DNA of 64,000 bases. Origin: Teredinibacter turnerae (GTDB lineage: Bacteria; Pseudomonadota; Gammaproteobacteria; Pseudomonadales; Cellvibrionaceae). A model generated the notes under the pieces. That model saw only the letters and a list, made by a program, of their open reading frames with translations, was not told where the DNA came from and ran no database searches. Position 1 is the stretch's first letter, and the number at the start of each line of letters is the position of its first letter. This document shows, one piece after another, positions 9,019 through 18,609 of the stretch. The position numbers and the translations under genes were made by a program. The stretch spans positions 3,844,001 through 3,908,000 of the forward strand of contig NZ_CP149817.1 in NCBI RefSeq assembly GCF_037935975.1. Direction: 5' to 3'.

Positions 9019-10050
9019 CTACATCATTTCTTCGCCGCCGCCGCCGAGATTAATCTCACCGGCATCGGCCATACGGCGGGCAATAACAAGAATTTCTTTT
9101 TGTGCACTTTCCACTTCGGATACTTTAACCGGCCCCTTCGCCTCCAAATCGTCACGCAGCAGTTCTGCCGCGCGCTTGGACATATTGCCAAATATTTTTT
9201 CTTGCAGTGTTTCGTCCGCGCCTTTAAGGGCGACGATGAGCACATCGGAAGAGACTTCGCGCAACAGGGCTTGAATACCCCGGTCGTCGACATCTTTGAG
9301 GTTCTCGAACACAAACATCAGGTCCGCAATCTGGTTGCCCATGTCTTCGTCTATTTCACGAATGGCATCCATCAGTTCGCTACCAATGGAGCTGTCCAGG
9401 TTATTAACAATTTCAGCTGCGGTTTTATAGCCGCCCATTTCTTTGGTTTGCGAACCGGCGCTGCCTGAGAATTGTTTTTCGAGAATATTGTTTAATTCCT
9501 GCAAGGCGCTGGGCTGTACCGTATCCAGAGCAGCTACCCGCATCATCACATCCAGGCGCACTTTTTCCGGGAAAAATGCCAGCACCTCGGCGGATTGGTC
9601 TGCGTCGAGATAAGCAATAACAATGGCCTGGATCTGCGGGTGTTCGTTGCGAATAATATCAGCGACGGAACGGGCTTCCATCCACTTCAAGGTATCCAGA
9701 CCGGTGGTGTTACCCCCAAGCAAAATTCTATCGATAAGACCGTTAGCTTTGTCTTCGCCCAGGGCAGAGACCAGCATGTTGCGAATATAATTGTCAGCGC
9801 CCATACCCAATCCGGTTTGGGTGCGCACTTCGTCAAGAAAATTCGCCAGCACCACTTCTACTTCGTACTGCTGAATATTATTCAGCGCAGCCATCGCCGT
9901 ACCCAGGCGCTGAACTTCTTTCGGGCCCATATGCTTGAGGATTTCTGCAGCGGCACCCTCACCTAATGTCATCAGCAAAATCGCCGCTTGATCCACCCGA
10001 CTGATTTTGACTTCCGGCTTGCCGTCTGCACCACCATTTTGTTCAGGCAT
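9019..10050 (-). CDS. fliG: FliG motor switch protein
   Basis: A 343-residue FliG. The N-terminal domain binds FliF (DQAAILLMTLGEGAAAEILKHMGPKEVQ). The middle domain includes the EHPQ motif (NEHPQIQAIVIAYLD). The C-terminal domain carries the charged torque helix (VDDRGIQALLREV and KRAAELLRDDLEAKGPVK). Together with FliM and FliN it forms the rotor switch that meets the stator. It is separated from fliF by 2 bp, so the two are translationally linked. Confidence 0.97.
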   Translation of the reverse strand: MPEQNGGADGKPEVKISRVDQAAILLMTLGEGAAAEILKHMGPKEVQRLGTAMAALNNIQQYEVEVVLANFLDEVRTQTGLGMGADNYIRNMLVSALGEDKANGLIDRILLGGNTTGLDTLKWMEARSVADIIRNEHPQIQAIVIAYLDADQSAEVLAFFPEKVRLDVMMRVAALDTVQPSALQELNNILEKQFSGSAGSQTKEMGGYKTAAEIVNNLDSSIGSELMDAIREIDEDMGNQIADLMFVFENLKDVDDRGIQALLREVSSDVLIVALKGADETLQEKIFGNMSKRAAELLRDDLEAKGPVKVSEVESAQKEILVIARRMADAGEINLGGGGEEMM

Positions 10051-10052
10051 AA

Positions 10053-11729
10053 CTACTCTTCATTAATCCAGCGTTTAATCACTTGCGCTACACGGCCTGG
10101 ATCTTCTGCGACCAAGCCTTTCACCGCATTTAATTGCTGCTCGTAGGTTTCTTCCGGGCTGGGTAGTGCCAGCGCATCGCCGCCAGTGAGAGTTACGGTT
10201 TCGTCAGACAGCGAATCAAACGAATCGATACCCGCAGCCTGCAACGCCTCCAGCTCTTTCGCTTCTTCTTCCGCCTTCGTTTTAGCGCCAGCGCCAGCAA
10301 GACTTTTCAGCACCGGTCGCATCAAGCCGAGAATCAGCGCGACGATAATGAGGAATCCAACCAGTTGTTTTGCCAGTGACAAAAACCAGTCTTCTTGCCA
10401 GATGGGTAAATCACCACTGTCAAAATCCAGTTGCGCGACAAATGGTTCATTGAGCACATTCACACTGTCGCCCCGCGCAGCAGAAAACCCGACGGCATCA
10501 CGTACCAGTATAGCCAGCCGCTCCAATTCGGCTTCCGTCCAGGGAACACGCGTGGCCTCGCCGGTCTCGGCGTTGCGCTGCACCTTATCGTCCACCACCA
10601 CAGCCACCGTCAATCGACGCAGGCGCCCCTTTTGATGCTTGGTATAGCTAACCGTACGGTCTAGTTCGTAATTGCGTGTAGCGCGACTCTGGCTCTGCTG
10701 CGGCGGCGTCTGCCCCTCTCCGCCACCACCAGGTACAGCCACTTCTGGCGCTGCGCCGTCGGCAGGCGGCTGATTGGTGAGCGCGCCGGGTATGCCGCCG
10801 GGGCCGCCAGCGCCGATACGTTGCTCTTCGGAGGTTTGTTCGCTGCGAATCGCCGGTAAATCGGGGTTAAAGGTCTCGGCGGCCTGCTCCATTTCGGTAA
10901 AGTCCAGATCCGCCGCCACTTCGGTTTTAAAATTGGCATCACCAATTATGGGCGTCAAAAGGCGGCGAATACGCAATACGATGTCGTCTTCCACTTTACG
11001 GGTGTAGTCGAGGTGTTGGCTCGCTTGAGCCAGCTTTTCGTCTTCTGGGGCGACCTCCATCAAATTGCCTTTTTGATCGACGATGGTCACATTGGTCGAA
11101 TCCAGTTCCGGTATACTGGCCGCTACCAGGTTGGCAATACCCGCAATTTGTTTGGGTTTAATAGGACGCCCCGGGTAGAGATCGAGAAACACCGACGCAC
11201 TGGGTTCGCGACCATCGCGAACAAACACGGATCGTTTGGGAATCGCGAGATGGACGCGCGCCGAGCGCACGGAATTAATACTGGCGATGGTGCGCGCAAG
11301 CTCGCCTTCCAGACTGCGGCGATAACGGGTTGCCTCCATAAACTGGGAGGTTCCGAGCGGCTGCTCCTGATCGAGCAGCTCAAACCCGATGGTCTTGTCG
11401 CCCTGAATCCCGTTCTCGGCTAACAGAATGCGAGCTTTCTGCAATTTGTCGACTGGCACCAGCAGGGCGCCGGTACTACCGTCAATTTTGTAGGGTATAT
11501 CGTTAAAATCCAGAACCTGCCCGACTTCTGCAGAGTCCAGACGATCAAGGCTGCCGTAGAGTGGTTTGTAGTCTTCTCCCTGGCTCCACAACACCACCGC
11601 AAAACCAATCGCAACGCTGGCCGCCAGTCCCACCATTAACCCGGCCTGACGAATTAAATTTAAATTGTTAAACCCTTCAATTAAGTCGCCCGCAGGGTTA
11701 GCGCTTGGAGGAGAGGCCGCATCTGCCAT
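10053..11729 (-). CDS. fliF: FliF MS-ring protein
   Basis: A 558-residue protein with a transmembrane segment at about 29-49 (AGLMVGLAASVAIGFAVVLW) and a second at about 450-470 (LVGFLIIVALILGLM). Between them lie the ring-building motifs (YGSLD near the start, then ELARTIASINSVRSARVHLAIP) and a Gly/Pro-rich insert near 310-345. The C-terminal tail (PEETYEQQLNAVKGLVAEDP ... VIKRWI) is the FliG-binding peptide. FliF is the inner-membrane platform on which the rotor and export gate are assembled. Confidence 0.97.
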   Translation of the reverse strand: MADAASPPSANPAGDLIEGFNNLNLIRQAGLMVGLAASVAIGFAVVLWSQGEDYKPLYGSLDRLDSAEVGQVLDFNDIPYKIDGSTGALLVPVDKLQKARILLAENGIQGDKTIGFELLDQEQPLGTSQFMEATRYRRSLEGELARTIASINSVRSARVHLAIPKRSVFVRDGREPSASVFLDLYPGRPIKPKQIAGIANLVAASIPELDSTNVTIVDQKGNLMEVAPEDEKLAQASQHLDYTRKVEDDIVLRIRRLLTPIIGDANFKTEVAADLDFTEMEQAAETFNPDLPAIRSEQTSEEQRIGAGGPGGIPGALTNQPPADGAAPEVAVPGGGGEGQTPPQQSQSRATRNYELDRTVSYTKHQKGRLRRLTVAVVVDDKVQRNAETGEATRVPWTEAELERLAILVRDAVGFSAARGDSVNVLNEPFVAQLDFDSGDLPIWQEDWFLSLAKQLVGFLIIVALILGLMRPVLKSLAGAGAKTKAEEEAKELEALQAAGIDSFDSLSDETVTLTGGDALALPSPEETYEQQLNAVKGLVAEDPGRVAQVIKRWINEE

Positions 11730-11748
11730 GGTCTATTACCGCAATCAA

Positions 11749-12111
11749 TTAAATAGGCATGTTCATAACATCGCGATAAGCCTCGACCAGCTTATTGCGC
11801 ACCTGGACCATCGCGTCGAACGCAACACCCGCTTTTTGCGACGCGATCATTACGTCGGTTACATCGACTGAGGAATCGCCCCGCACGTAGGATTCGGCCA
11901 TACTGCTGGAGGCCTGTTGTACCTCATTCACTTTATTCACGGCCTGTTCCAGCAGTTCACCGAACTGCGGACCGTTGAGTTTGCGCGCCTGGTCTGCGCC
12001 CTGCACGGCTCGATCGGCATTAATAGCACCAGGGCCACCGAATGCAGACGATTGCTGCTTAAGCGCACGCATCTCCAGCAGCAGTCGATTAATATCCATT
12101 TGATTACTCAT
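11749..12111 (-). CDS. fliE: FliE basal-body MS-ring/rod junction protein
   Basis: A 120-residue protein, near the usual 105-115. It has the FliE C-terminal signature [20 protein letters not shown] followed by [19 protein letters not shown] start at ATG 12111; a GTG four codons earlier lacks a ribosome site. It is the first export substrate and links the MS-ring to the proximal rod. It leads the fliEFGHIJ unit and is preceded by a sigma54-type promoter. Confidence 0.95.
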
Positions 12112-12215
12112 GATCGAACCCACATGTTATTTGCTTTGAGTACAAATATTTCTGTTGCCAGCCAACGACAATATTTTGTCGTTTATTCGGCTGCATTTAT
12201 CGTCAAATCAAATTT

Positions 12216-12231
12216 TGCACAAAGTGGGCCA
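12216..12231 (-). promoter_or_regulatory. sigma54 (RpoN) promoter for fliE operon
   Basis: On the minus strand the sequence TGGCCC-N5-GTGCA has the invariant GG and GC with the correct 10-nt spacing. It lies about 105 nt upstream of the fliE ATG. This fits FlrC-activated middle flagellar genes. The rest of the 12112-12439 spacer shows no gene. Confidence 0.7.
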
Positions 12232-12439
12232 AGAGTTTCCGCCGGCAATTTTTGTCCGCAAAATAGAAAAGCAGCTTTAAATACAGGGCTAGATGAACAC
12301 GGATGCGAACGGAATTTTTTGCAGAGGGTGTACGACCTAATCGCTGGGCAGAGGAAGGAAATTTGCTATGGGGGGAAGGACCGAATCACATGCTGCGATT
12401 CAGCCCGAAGAGAAGTTTAGAGCTGTAAGAAAATTTCGA

Positions 12440-12628
12440 TTAAATATCGAAATCGAATTCTTGAACTTCTTTTAACAACCGAAGTTCTTCGATTTTATTT
12501 TCCAGCTTACGACGGGCGTCAATCTCGGGAATACTGGTCGATAAATCCTCGTCGATTCCGGATTCCAGCGTATTTTCCAAGATCACATTTTCTAAGTCAG
12601 AAGAACTATCCAAAACCTCGATACCCAT
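12440..12628 (-). CDS. small charged PA3496-like hypothetical protein
   Basis: A 62-residue acidic protein. The C-terminal half (DARRKLENKIEELRLLKEVQEF) is a single charged helix resembling the small PA3496-type proteins of pseudomonads; the match is by eye and tentative. There is no signal peptide or membrane segment. It sits alone between flrC and fliE on the same strand. Function unknown. Confidence 0.55.
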   Translation of the reverse strand: MGIEVLDSSSDLENVILENTLESGIDEDLSTSIPEIDARRKLENKIEELRLLKEVQEFDFDI

Positions 12629-12890
12629 ACCGTCGACTCCCAGGTAATGCGCGTTAAAGAAAAAGGAAATGCATCAAAACTAACTGCCGCTATCCTGTCC
12701 GGTGAGTGTGACAACTGAATGACGACTTACCAAAAGCGGGCCTTCTTTTCGCGATAATACCAAAAGTATTTGCAAAGAAAAGCATTTTTGTGCGCTACCT
12801 GGCAGGAGTCTAAAAAGCTTGGTTACAGCACACAAAAATGTCGGGGAATGGTCGGCGCATGGCGCCAAAATACTGACTTTTCAATTTTTT

Positions 12891-14360
12891 CTAAAATAAT
12901 GCAACCGCGTCTAAATCGTAGCCTTCATCGCGCAAACGGGCGAGCTTATAGCGCAAGGTGCGCGCGCTGATCCCGAGTTTCTCGGCGGTATTTTTTTTGC
13001 TGCCGCGCTGTTCACGCAGGGTTCGCACAATAATTTCAAACTCGCGTTTCATAAGATCGCGCCCCAGCTGAGGGCCATCATCCAATGTCATTGCAGCACT
13101 TTCTGTGTGCCCCGGGCCGGCAATCGAGCCAGCGCCGGAAGTCTGCTCGCCGCCGGCCATTGCCACCTGCGGCGCCTGCTGGGATACAGCCACATCCACC
13201 AGCGAAGGCTTCTCGCTATACTGCTCGCCACCGTTCAACCCCAAATCCAGGGCGGTGATGTTATTACCGGGCTGCAGGATCAATGCACGTTGCATCACAT
13301 TGTCCAGTTCGCGCACATTACCCGGCCAGGGATATTGCAGCAGCGCTGCCCGCGCTTCGTCGGTCAGTATCACGCCGCCCCGGTGTTGTTTGCCCGCGTG
13401 GCGACTCAGCAGTTTTTCGGCGAGCGGTAAAATATCTTCTTTGCGATCCCGCAGCGGCGCCCACTGCAAGGGCAACACACTCAGACGAAAGTACAAGTCC
13501 TCGCGGAATTTTCCTGCTGCCACCTGCTGACGCATATCGCGGTTGGAGGTGGCAATTACCCGCACATCCAAGGGGATATTTTTTCTGCCGCCCAAACGTT
13601 CAACTTCTTTTTCCTGTAAAACGCGCAGCAGTTTTGCTTGCAGGCCCAGATCCATTTCCGATATTTCGTCCAGCAACAGGGTACCGCCGTTAGCCTGCTC
13701 AAATTTTCCCGGCGCCGCCTGATAGGCACCGGTGTAGGCGCCTTTCTCGTGACCAAATAACATGGCCTCGAGCATATTTTCCGGAATCGCCGCGCAGTTT
13801 ATCGCCACAAACGGACGATTGGCGCGAGGAGATTTTTCATGAATATAGCGCGCTAAAACTTCCTTACCGGTACCGGATTCGCCGATCAGAAGTACCGTGG
13901 AATCCGCCTGCGCTACACGGCAGGCCAGCTCGAGCAACTGCTTGCTGGACGGGGCTTGCGCCACGGGCTCGCTGTCGGATTTAGCGAGCGGCTCAACCAG
14001 CTTGTTTACCGTTTTCAGCAACAGCTTGCCTTCGAAAGGTTTTACCAGATAATCCACAGCGCCGTTGCGAATAGCTTCAACTGAATCACTGATGCTCGCA
14101 TAAGCGGTAACCAGCAACACTGGAATATGAGGGAAGTGTTGCTTAACATGAAGCAGTAAATCGTGACCACTCATCTTACCCATATTGACATCGGAAATAA
14201 TCAAGTCGAAGGCGGCATCCGCTTGTAGCATTTCCACAGCGGCTTCCGCGTTTTCGGCTTGGGCGACTGAAAACTTTTCCAGTTGCAGGGTATCCACGAC
14301 GGCCTCTCGCAGATCGAAATCGTCTTCTACGACAAGAATTTTTGCGCGCTTGGAACTCAT
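12891..14360 (-). CDS. flrC: FlrC/FleR sigma54-dependent flagellar response regulator
   Basis: A 489-residue NtrC-type activator: an N-terminal receiver with Asp57 (IISDVNMGKMSG), an AAA+ domain with Walker A GESGTGKE and the sigma54-contact loop GAYTGA (Tyr in place of the usual Phe), and a C-terminal Fis-type helix-turn-helix (NTAEKLGISARTLRYKLARL). I start at ATG 14360, which has GGTGGAG 6 nt upstream; a longer frame would run into flrB. Phosphorylated by FlrB, it activates RpoN promoters of basal-body and hook genes such as the fliE promoter seen here. flrB ends 16 bp upstream. Confidence 0.93.
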   Translation of the reverse strand: MSSKRAKILVVEDDFDLREAVVDTLQLEKFSVAQAENAEAAVEMLQADAAFDLIISDVNMGKMSGHDLLLHVKQHFPHIPVLLVTAYASISDSVEAIRNGAVDYLVKPFEGKLLLKTVNKLVEPLAKSDSEPVAQAPSSKQLLELACRVAQADSTVLLIGESGTGKEVLARYIHEKSPRANRPFVAINCAAIPENMLEAMLFGHEKGAYTGAYQAAPGKFEQANGGTLLLDEISEMDLGLQAKLLRVLQEKEVERLGGRKNIPLDVRVIATSNRDMRQQVAAGKFREDLYFRLSVLPLQWAPLRDRKEDILPLAEKLLSRHAGKQHRGGVILTDEARAALLQYPWPGNVRELDNVMQRALILQPGNNITALDLGLNGGEQYSEKPSLVDVAVSQQAPQVAMAGGEQTSGAGSIAGPGHTESAAMTLDDGPQLGRDLMKREFEIIVRTLREQRGSKKNTAEKLGISARTLRYKLARLRDEGYDLDAVALF

Positions 14361-14376
14361 GATTAACTCCACCCTG

Positions 14377-15624
14377 TTAGGCATATGTTTGTTCGTAAAC
14401 CGGAATTTGCAGGAGTGCAGTTACCCCTTCCCCCGGTTCCGAAAATAATTCAAATTGGCCCCCATGGGCCCGTGCAACCGATTGCACTACCGCCAGTCCC
14501 AGTCCAGTGCCTTGCGCTTTGGTAGTGACAAAAAGATCTTTCGCCTGCGCCAGTAAAGGCGCGGGTATCCCGGGGCCGTCGTCGCTGATTTCGATGGTCA
14601 GCATTGAGAATTCCTCAGCGCTCGCCGCCCGACCACTATCCAGAATGACTTCGAGATTAGCGCCCTCTCCCTTCGCCTGAATCGCGTTCGTCACCAGGTT
14701 CATAAGCGCACTGATCAGTGCTTCGCGGTGACACTTGATAGCGGCAGGCGTTTTCAATCGCCACTCGCAGCGACTCTTGGAGGTGGCGAGCGGAACTTCG
14801 GCTGCCGCCTGCAAGCCGGCGAGCAAATCGCCAGCGCCAACAATATCGTTGAGTGGCAGCTCGCTTTTTACGAATAACAACATATCGCGCACCTGGCGCT
14901 CCATGTGCTGCAGACGACCGTAAAGTTTGTGGGAAAACTCAGCGCGCTTGCTATCGTCGAGCTCGCCCTGTGTCAGGTGCTCTGCATACAGCATGGCGGC
15001 AGACAAGGGCGTGCGCACCTGGTGAGCCAGCGCCGACACCATTTTGCCCATGGCGGACAGACGCTCTGAACGGCTCACCCGCTGTTGCAGTTCGCGGGTT
15101 TCGGTAAGATCCGTTAGCAGTACAATCTGCCCACCCAGGCCGGTTTGCGCGGGCGAGCGATGCGCATCCAGTGAGCTGGTCGCGACGCTCAGACGCCGAC
15201 CGCTGCGCGTGGACACTTCCAGACCGTCGTCGTTCTTTGGCGCAAAGCACTCCGCGATCACTTCGCGCCACAAGCGCCCTTCCAGCGCGACCTCCAGCAA
15301 GCTGCGTGCAGCAGGGTTGCTTTCGACGATATAACCCCGGTTATCCAGCACAATCACCCCGGCGGGCAATACTTCCAACAGGGTTTGCATTTGGGTGGCA
15401 AGTTGTTCGCGCGAGGTTTGCTCTTGTATTTTTTCAGCCGAAACGCGGTCCAGCTCACCGGTGAGCTCCGCCACCTTACTCTCGAGCATATGGTAGGAAC
15501 GGGTCAACTGCGCCGACGTCTCGTTAAAAAATTGAAATGCTGCTGCGAGACTGTCTTGCTTATCAGCAAAAGAGTCCAGCAGTTCATCGCCGTCTTGGCG
15601 TTTAAGAAGGGCTTCACCTGACAT
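14377..15624 (-). CDS. flrB: FlrB/FleS flagellar sensor histidine kinase
   Basis: A 415-residue kinase without transmembrane segments, hence cytoplasmic. An N-terminal coiled coil precedes a PAS domain (LLEVLPAGVIVLDNRGYIVE), a HisKA helix with the phospho-His in ALAHQVRTPLSAAMLY, and a HATPase domain (NLVTNAIQA, DDGPGIP, GTGLGLAVVQSVARAHGG). I start at ATG 15624, with GAGGTGA 7 nt upstream, instead of the TTG one codon earlier. It autophosphorylates and passes phosphate to FlrC. A sigma54 promoter lies 36 nt upstream. Confidence 0.92.
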   Translation of the reverse strand: MSGEALLKRQDGDELLDSFADKQDSLAAAFQFFNETSAQLTRSYHMLESKVAELTGELDRVSAEKIQEQTSREQLATQMQTLLEVLPAGVIVLDNRGYIVESNPAARSLLEVALEGRLWREVIAECFAPKNDDGLEVSTRSGRRLSVATSSLDAHRSPAQTGLGGQIVLLTDLTETRELQQRVSRSERLSAMGKMVSALAHQVRTPLSAAMLYAEHLTQGELDDSKRAEFSHKLYGRLQHMERQVRDMLLFVKSELPLNDIVGAGDLLAGLQAAAEVPLATSKSRCEWRLKTPAAIKCHREALISALMNLVTNAIQAKGEGANLEVILDSGRAASAEEFSMLTIEISDDGPGIPAPLLAQAKDLFVTTKAQGTGLGLAVVQSVARAHGGQFELFSEPGEGVTALLQIPVYEQTYA

Positions 15625-15659
15625 CAAACCGTCACCTCAAACTAGTCTGAGGGTGATTT

Positions 15660-15675
15660 AGCAAGCCCAATGCCA
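15660..15675 (-). promoter_or_regulatory. sigma54 (RpoN) promoter for flrBC
   Basis: On the minus strand, TGGCAT-N5-TTGCT is a close match to the -24/-12 consensus TGGCAC-N5-TTGCW with exact spacing. It leaves a leader of about 25 nt to the flrB ATG. It is the expected target of FlrA (18610-20040). Confidence 0.85.
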
Positions 15676-15842
15676 GATATTTATATTTATATAAATCAAT
15701 AGGTTAGAGCGTTTCCACTTCAAGAAACCCGATTTGCGACGGGGAATTGACAGCTCTCACCGCCAGGGCCGGCGCCACGGCGACACGGAGCGAAGCGCAT
15801 AACTATGGGCCATTCGGCAGGCGCCTGCGTTTCTGGAAACAA

Positions 15843-16191
15843 CTAGGGCCTGTTAACACTAATTCGATTCATTCTGTTGCGGCTAAAATTTCGCTATCGA
15901 GTGATGCGGCACCCCGACGTTTGGAGCGCAGATTGTTCGGCATATCCCTATGCCTCACCCCTGCGGGGTTACACGCTAAAACGCTCCCGGCGTTTTAGTG
16001 GTTGTTCCAAATGAGCGATAAACAACGCTGAGAGCGGGATTTTAGCCGCAACCCGCAGGGCTGGGCCTGTATTTCCAGGCTGATGCGTTATTTTTCGCTC
16101 GTTTAGCCCGCTAAACAACGCCAAAAATGCCTTTCATCCTGAAAATACAGGCTCCAGCAGAGCGAATTGAATTAGTGTTAACAGGCCCTAG
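15843..16191. mobile_element. IS630-type MITE, copy A
   Basis: Terminal inverted repeats GGGCCTGTTAACACTAATTC / GAATTAGTGTTAACAGGCCC are flanked on both sides by TA inside CTAG, the target and duplication typical of IS630/Tc1-mariner transposition. The 349-bp element has no ORF. Compared with copy B it carries extra internal sequence at about 15900-15995, including a GC-rich hairpin (CCCTGCGGGG region). The right end is 7 nt downstream of the stop codon of the gene at 16199. Confidence 0.88.
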
Positions 16192-16198
16192 GTCGAGG

Positions 16199-16885
16199 CT
16201 AATAATAACTCGGCGTATTCCCTTCGCGGGTGATAAAAACGCTGGTTTCACCTACCGACAAATTGCGCAAGCTGGATGAATTCGCAGGTTTGTATTTGCC
16301 ACCTTCGTAGGCTTGTAGCGCATTATAGAGTTCACGAATAAAGTAATCCGCATCCCGCGCACTGGGCGTATAGGCGACCACGCGACACATGGTACTGCGG
16401 CACTCGACACCAGCCAGGCTCACCGTCTCCAGCCCCGGCCAGCTTTCCGCGGCTGCCTTTAACCCGGCCTCGTACTCTGTTGCCCAGTCGAAATCCACGG
16501 TCTGCTGCTCAAAATTCGCATTAGCTCGCTCATAGGTTTCTATCTCAGCCTTCTGCATCTCCTGGGTTCGGCTATCAGTTTCGGCCAACCGTTGTGGGGT
16601 TTGTTCGGCAACACTCGCCGCAGCCGCCTCCGGTTGATTCGGTGCGGCCGCAGCATCGGCTAGGGAAGAAGGTTCCGTACCGGTAGCTACAGGTGTCGGG
16701 CGTACATAGGTCACCGGGGGCGGCGCGGGGGCCACGCGTTTAGGCGCAGGCGCAAATTCCAAAGAAATGGGCGGCGCCGGGCGCACCGGACGAAAAATAA
16801 CCGCAATCACGCCTGCCAGCGCAACCAGCACAAGCAAGGCAAGAAGCGTAATTTGCGTTTGACCCCGGCTGAAAATAGCCCTCAT
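16199..16885 (-). CDS. membrane-anchored hypothetical protein
   Basis: A 228-residue protein not recognised as a named family. It has one N-terminal transmembrane helix (about 12-31, LLALLVLVALAGVIAVIF), a Pro/Ala-rich linker to about residue 110, and a compact C-terminal domain of about 100 residues with two nearby cysteines (VECRSTMCRVVAYTP) that could form a disulfide outside the membrane. A good ribosome site (AGGAG) precedes ATG 16885. It stands alone between purC and flrB on the same strand, and MITE copy A abuts its stop codon. Confidence 0.7.
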   Translation of the reverse strand: MRAIFSRGQTQITLLALLVLVALAGVIAVIFRPVRPAPPISLEFAPAPKRVAPAPPPVTYVRPTPVATGTEPSSLADAAAAPNQPEAAAASVAEQTPQRLAETDSRTQEMQKAEIETYERANANFEQQTVDFDWATEYEAGLKAAAESWPGLETVSLAGVECRSTMCRVVAYTPSARDADYFIRELYNALQAYEGGKYKPANSSSLRNLSVGETSVFITREGNTPSYY

Positions 16886-17296
16886 ATGCCACTCCTGTTA
16901 TCGTTTTTTTGGTTTTTGGAGAGTCGCTGTCAGCGAGAAGAGTTTCGCCTGAAGCCGCATTTTACACCAGAGAAAACAGTCTGAGACAAGCGGTCGCATC
17001 ATGGCTGCGAAATTAACGGCATCACAGACACAAGCGGTTAGTAGTACGGCACAGACGAAAGATGGTCGGTCGAGAAGTAAGAAGCTGCATGAAGAAGCTA
17101 TATGCGAAAGGTACACACGAGGTACGACAAGAAACTACATAAAAAACCACATTAAAAAAACGAAAAAGGGAATAGAGAGGGGATAACACTTCACGCGCGG
17201 TATCAAGGCTATCGTACAGCACGTGAGTCTCATGAACCCGGTGTACCCCTCTATTTAAACGAGGCAGGTCTATTTAAACGAGGCAGGGTAAATACT
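16886..17296. other. intergenic region with short tandem duplication
   Basis: About 410 bp between purC and the hypothetical gene. Small frames here show no ribosome site or family likeness. A 17-bp segment, TATTTAAACGAGGCAGG, is repeated directly at about 17251-17288. Upstream sequence near 17130-17180 is A-rich. Confidence 0.5.
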
Positions 17297-17339
17297 CCCG
17301 CATACACTGAATTCAAACACAGTCTTCAGTGTATGCGGG
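17297..17339 (-). terminator. strong hairpin downstream of purC
   Basis: A perfect 15-bp stem (CCCGCATACACTGAA / TTCAGTGTATGCGGG) with a 13-nt loop, about 30 nt after the purC stop. The stem is long and GC-capped, but no U-run follows on the purC strand, so it may act as an RNA 3'-end stabiliser as well as a terminator. Confidence 0.65.
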
Positions 17340-17368
17340 GCTTAATTATAGGCGGGCTACTTGGGCGA

Positions 17369-18475
17369 TCAGCCGTCAATCAGCCCGTACTGCTCTTTCA
17401 GGATGGCAATAATTTCGGCTTTTGGATTCTCCGACAACACGATTTTTTCGCCGGTAATTTTCTCAGCGATATCGGTGTAGGTTTTGGAGACTTCCATTAA
17501 CAACGCCTCCGGCAGGGCGTTATCGCGGGCAAGCGCGCTGCGCTCGTCCATGCGATCTTTGTTGAGCAGAATGTCTGGATCCGGGAAATAGTTCAGCAAC
17601 TGCTGACGGAACACTTCTTTGGAATTTTCGATCACTTTGCCGTCGCGGTAGTTCGGCCCATCCCAAATACGTGAGGAGTCCGGGGTACCTACCTCATCCA
17701 TGTAAATCAATTCTTCCTGGCCTTCGGCATCGGTGACGTAACCAAATTCAAACTTGGTGTCGACAAAAATCTGGTCCAGTTTGGCCAGTTCATCGGTGAT
17801 CACATCAAAGCCTTCTTTGAGCAGCTTTTCGTAGGTGTCGATATCACGTTTGTCGGCGAAGTTGAACGCAGCGTAGTTGTCCTCGATGTTCTGGCGGGTG
17901 ATATTAACGTCGTCCGCTTCTGGCACACCGGGAATCCCTTTTAATACACCTTTGGTTGAGGGCGTAATCAACAGTTCTGGCAGCTTTTGGTCTTTTTCCA
18001 GGCCATCTGGAATCTCAATGCCGCAAAATTCGCGCTCACCTTTAGTGTATGACCGCCACATAGAGCCGGTAATGTATTGACGACAAATCGCTTCGATCAT
18101 AACCGGGCGTGCTTTCTGCACTATCCACACAAATGGATGAGGAATGTCCAGAATATGGCTGTTCGCCAGGCCCTTCTCGCGGAACAGTCGAAACCAGTGG
18201 TTAGAAATCGCATTCAGCGCAGCACCTTTGCCTGGTACACCGTTCATACCGCCTTCGCCATGCCAAATGCAATCGAATGCGGAAATGCGATCACTGATCA
18301 CCATAATCGCCAGGGGGGCGTCAGAAGCGACTTTGTAACCCTTTTCCCTGATCAGTCGCTGACTGTCTTCGTCACTCAGCCAGTAGACCGAGCGGACTTT
18401 GCCACTGTGTACAGGTTGATTGGTGCGGATGGGGAGATCGTTATTTACTGATAGAACGCGCTCGGCAAGGCTCAT
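17369..18475 (-). CDS. purC: PurC, SAICAR synthase (long form)
   Basis: Phosphoribosylaminoimidazole-succinocarboxamide synthase, the ATP-dependent step joining aspartate to CAIR in purine synthesis. Landmarks: [10 protein letters not shown] near the start, [22 protein letters not shown], and [10 protein letters not shown]. At about 368 residues it is the long type rather than the roughly 240-residue E. coli type. I chose ATG 18475; a GTG three codons earlier is possible. It is a housekeeping gene lying inside the flagellar locus, between flrA and the membrane-anchored hypothetical gene, with its own downstream hairpin. Confidence 0.95.
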   Translation of the reverse strand: MSLAERVLSVNNDLPIRTNQPVHSGKVRSVYWLSDEDSQRLIREKGYKVASDAPLAIMVISDRISAFDCIWHGEGGMNGVPGKGAALNAISNHWFRLFREKGLANSHILDIPHPFVWIVQKARPVMIEAICRQYITGSMWRSYTKGEREFCGIEIPDGLEKDQKLPELLITPSTKGVLKGIPGVPEADDVNITRQNIEDNYAAFNFADKRDIDTYEKLLKEGFDVITDELAKLDQIFVDTKFEFGYVTDAEGQEELIYMDEVGTPDSSRIWDGPNYRDGKVIENSKEVFRQQLLNYFPDPDILLNKDRMDERSALARDNALPEALLMEVSKTYTDIAEKITGEKIVLSENPKAEIIAILKEQYGLIDG

Positions 18476-18609
18476 TGATATCACTCGCTCGGTTAACAGG
18501 ATGTTGGCCTACACAGGGGCAAAGGGCTTATGTGCAGGAAAACCGCCGATAATAGCAAAAGTGAGCGGCGGATATCATCCCCATTTTTTACCGGGCATTA
18601 ATCCAGGAA

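Noticed and set aside
17001-17186. 61-codon basic plus-strand frame
   Set aside because: Lys/Arg-rich from an A-rich intergenic stretch, no ribosome site, no family.
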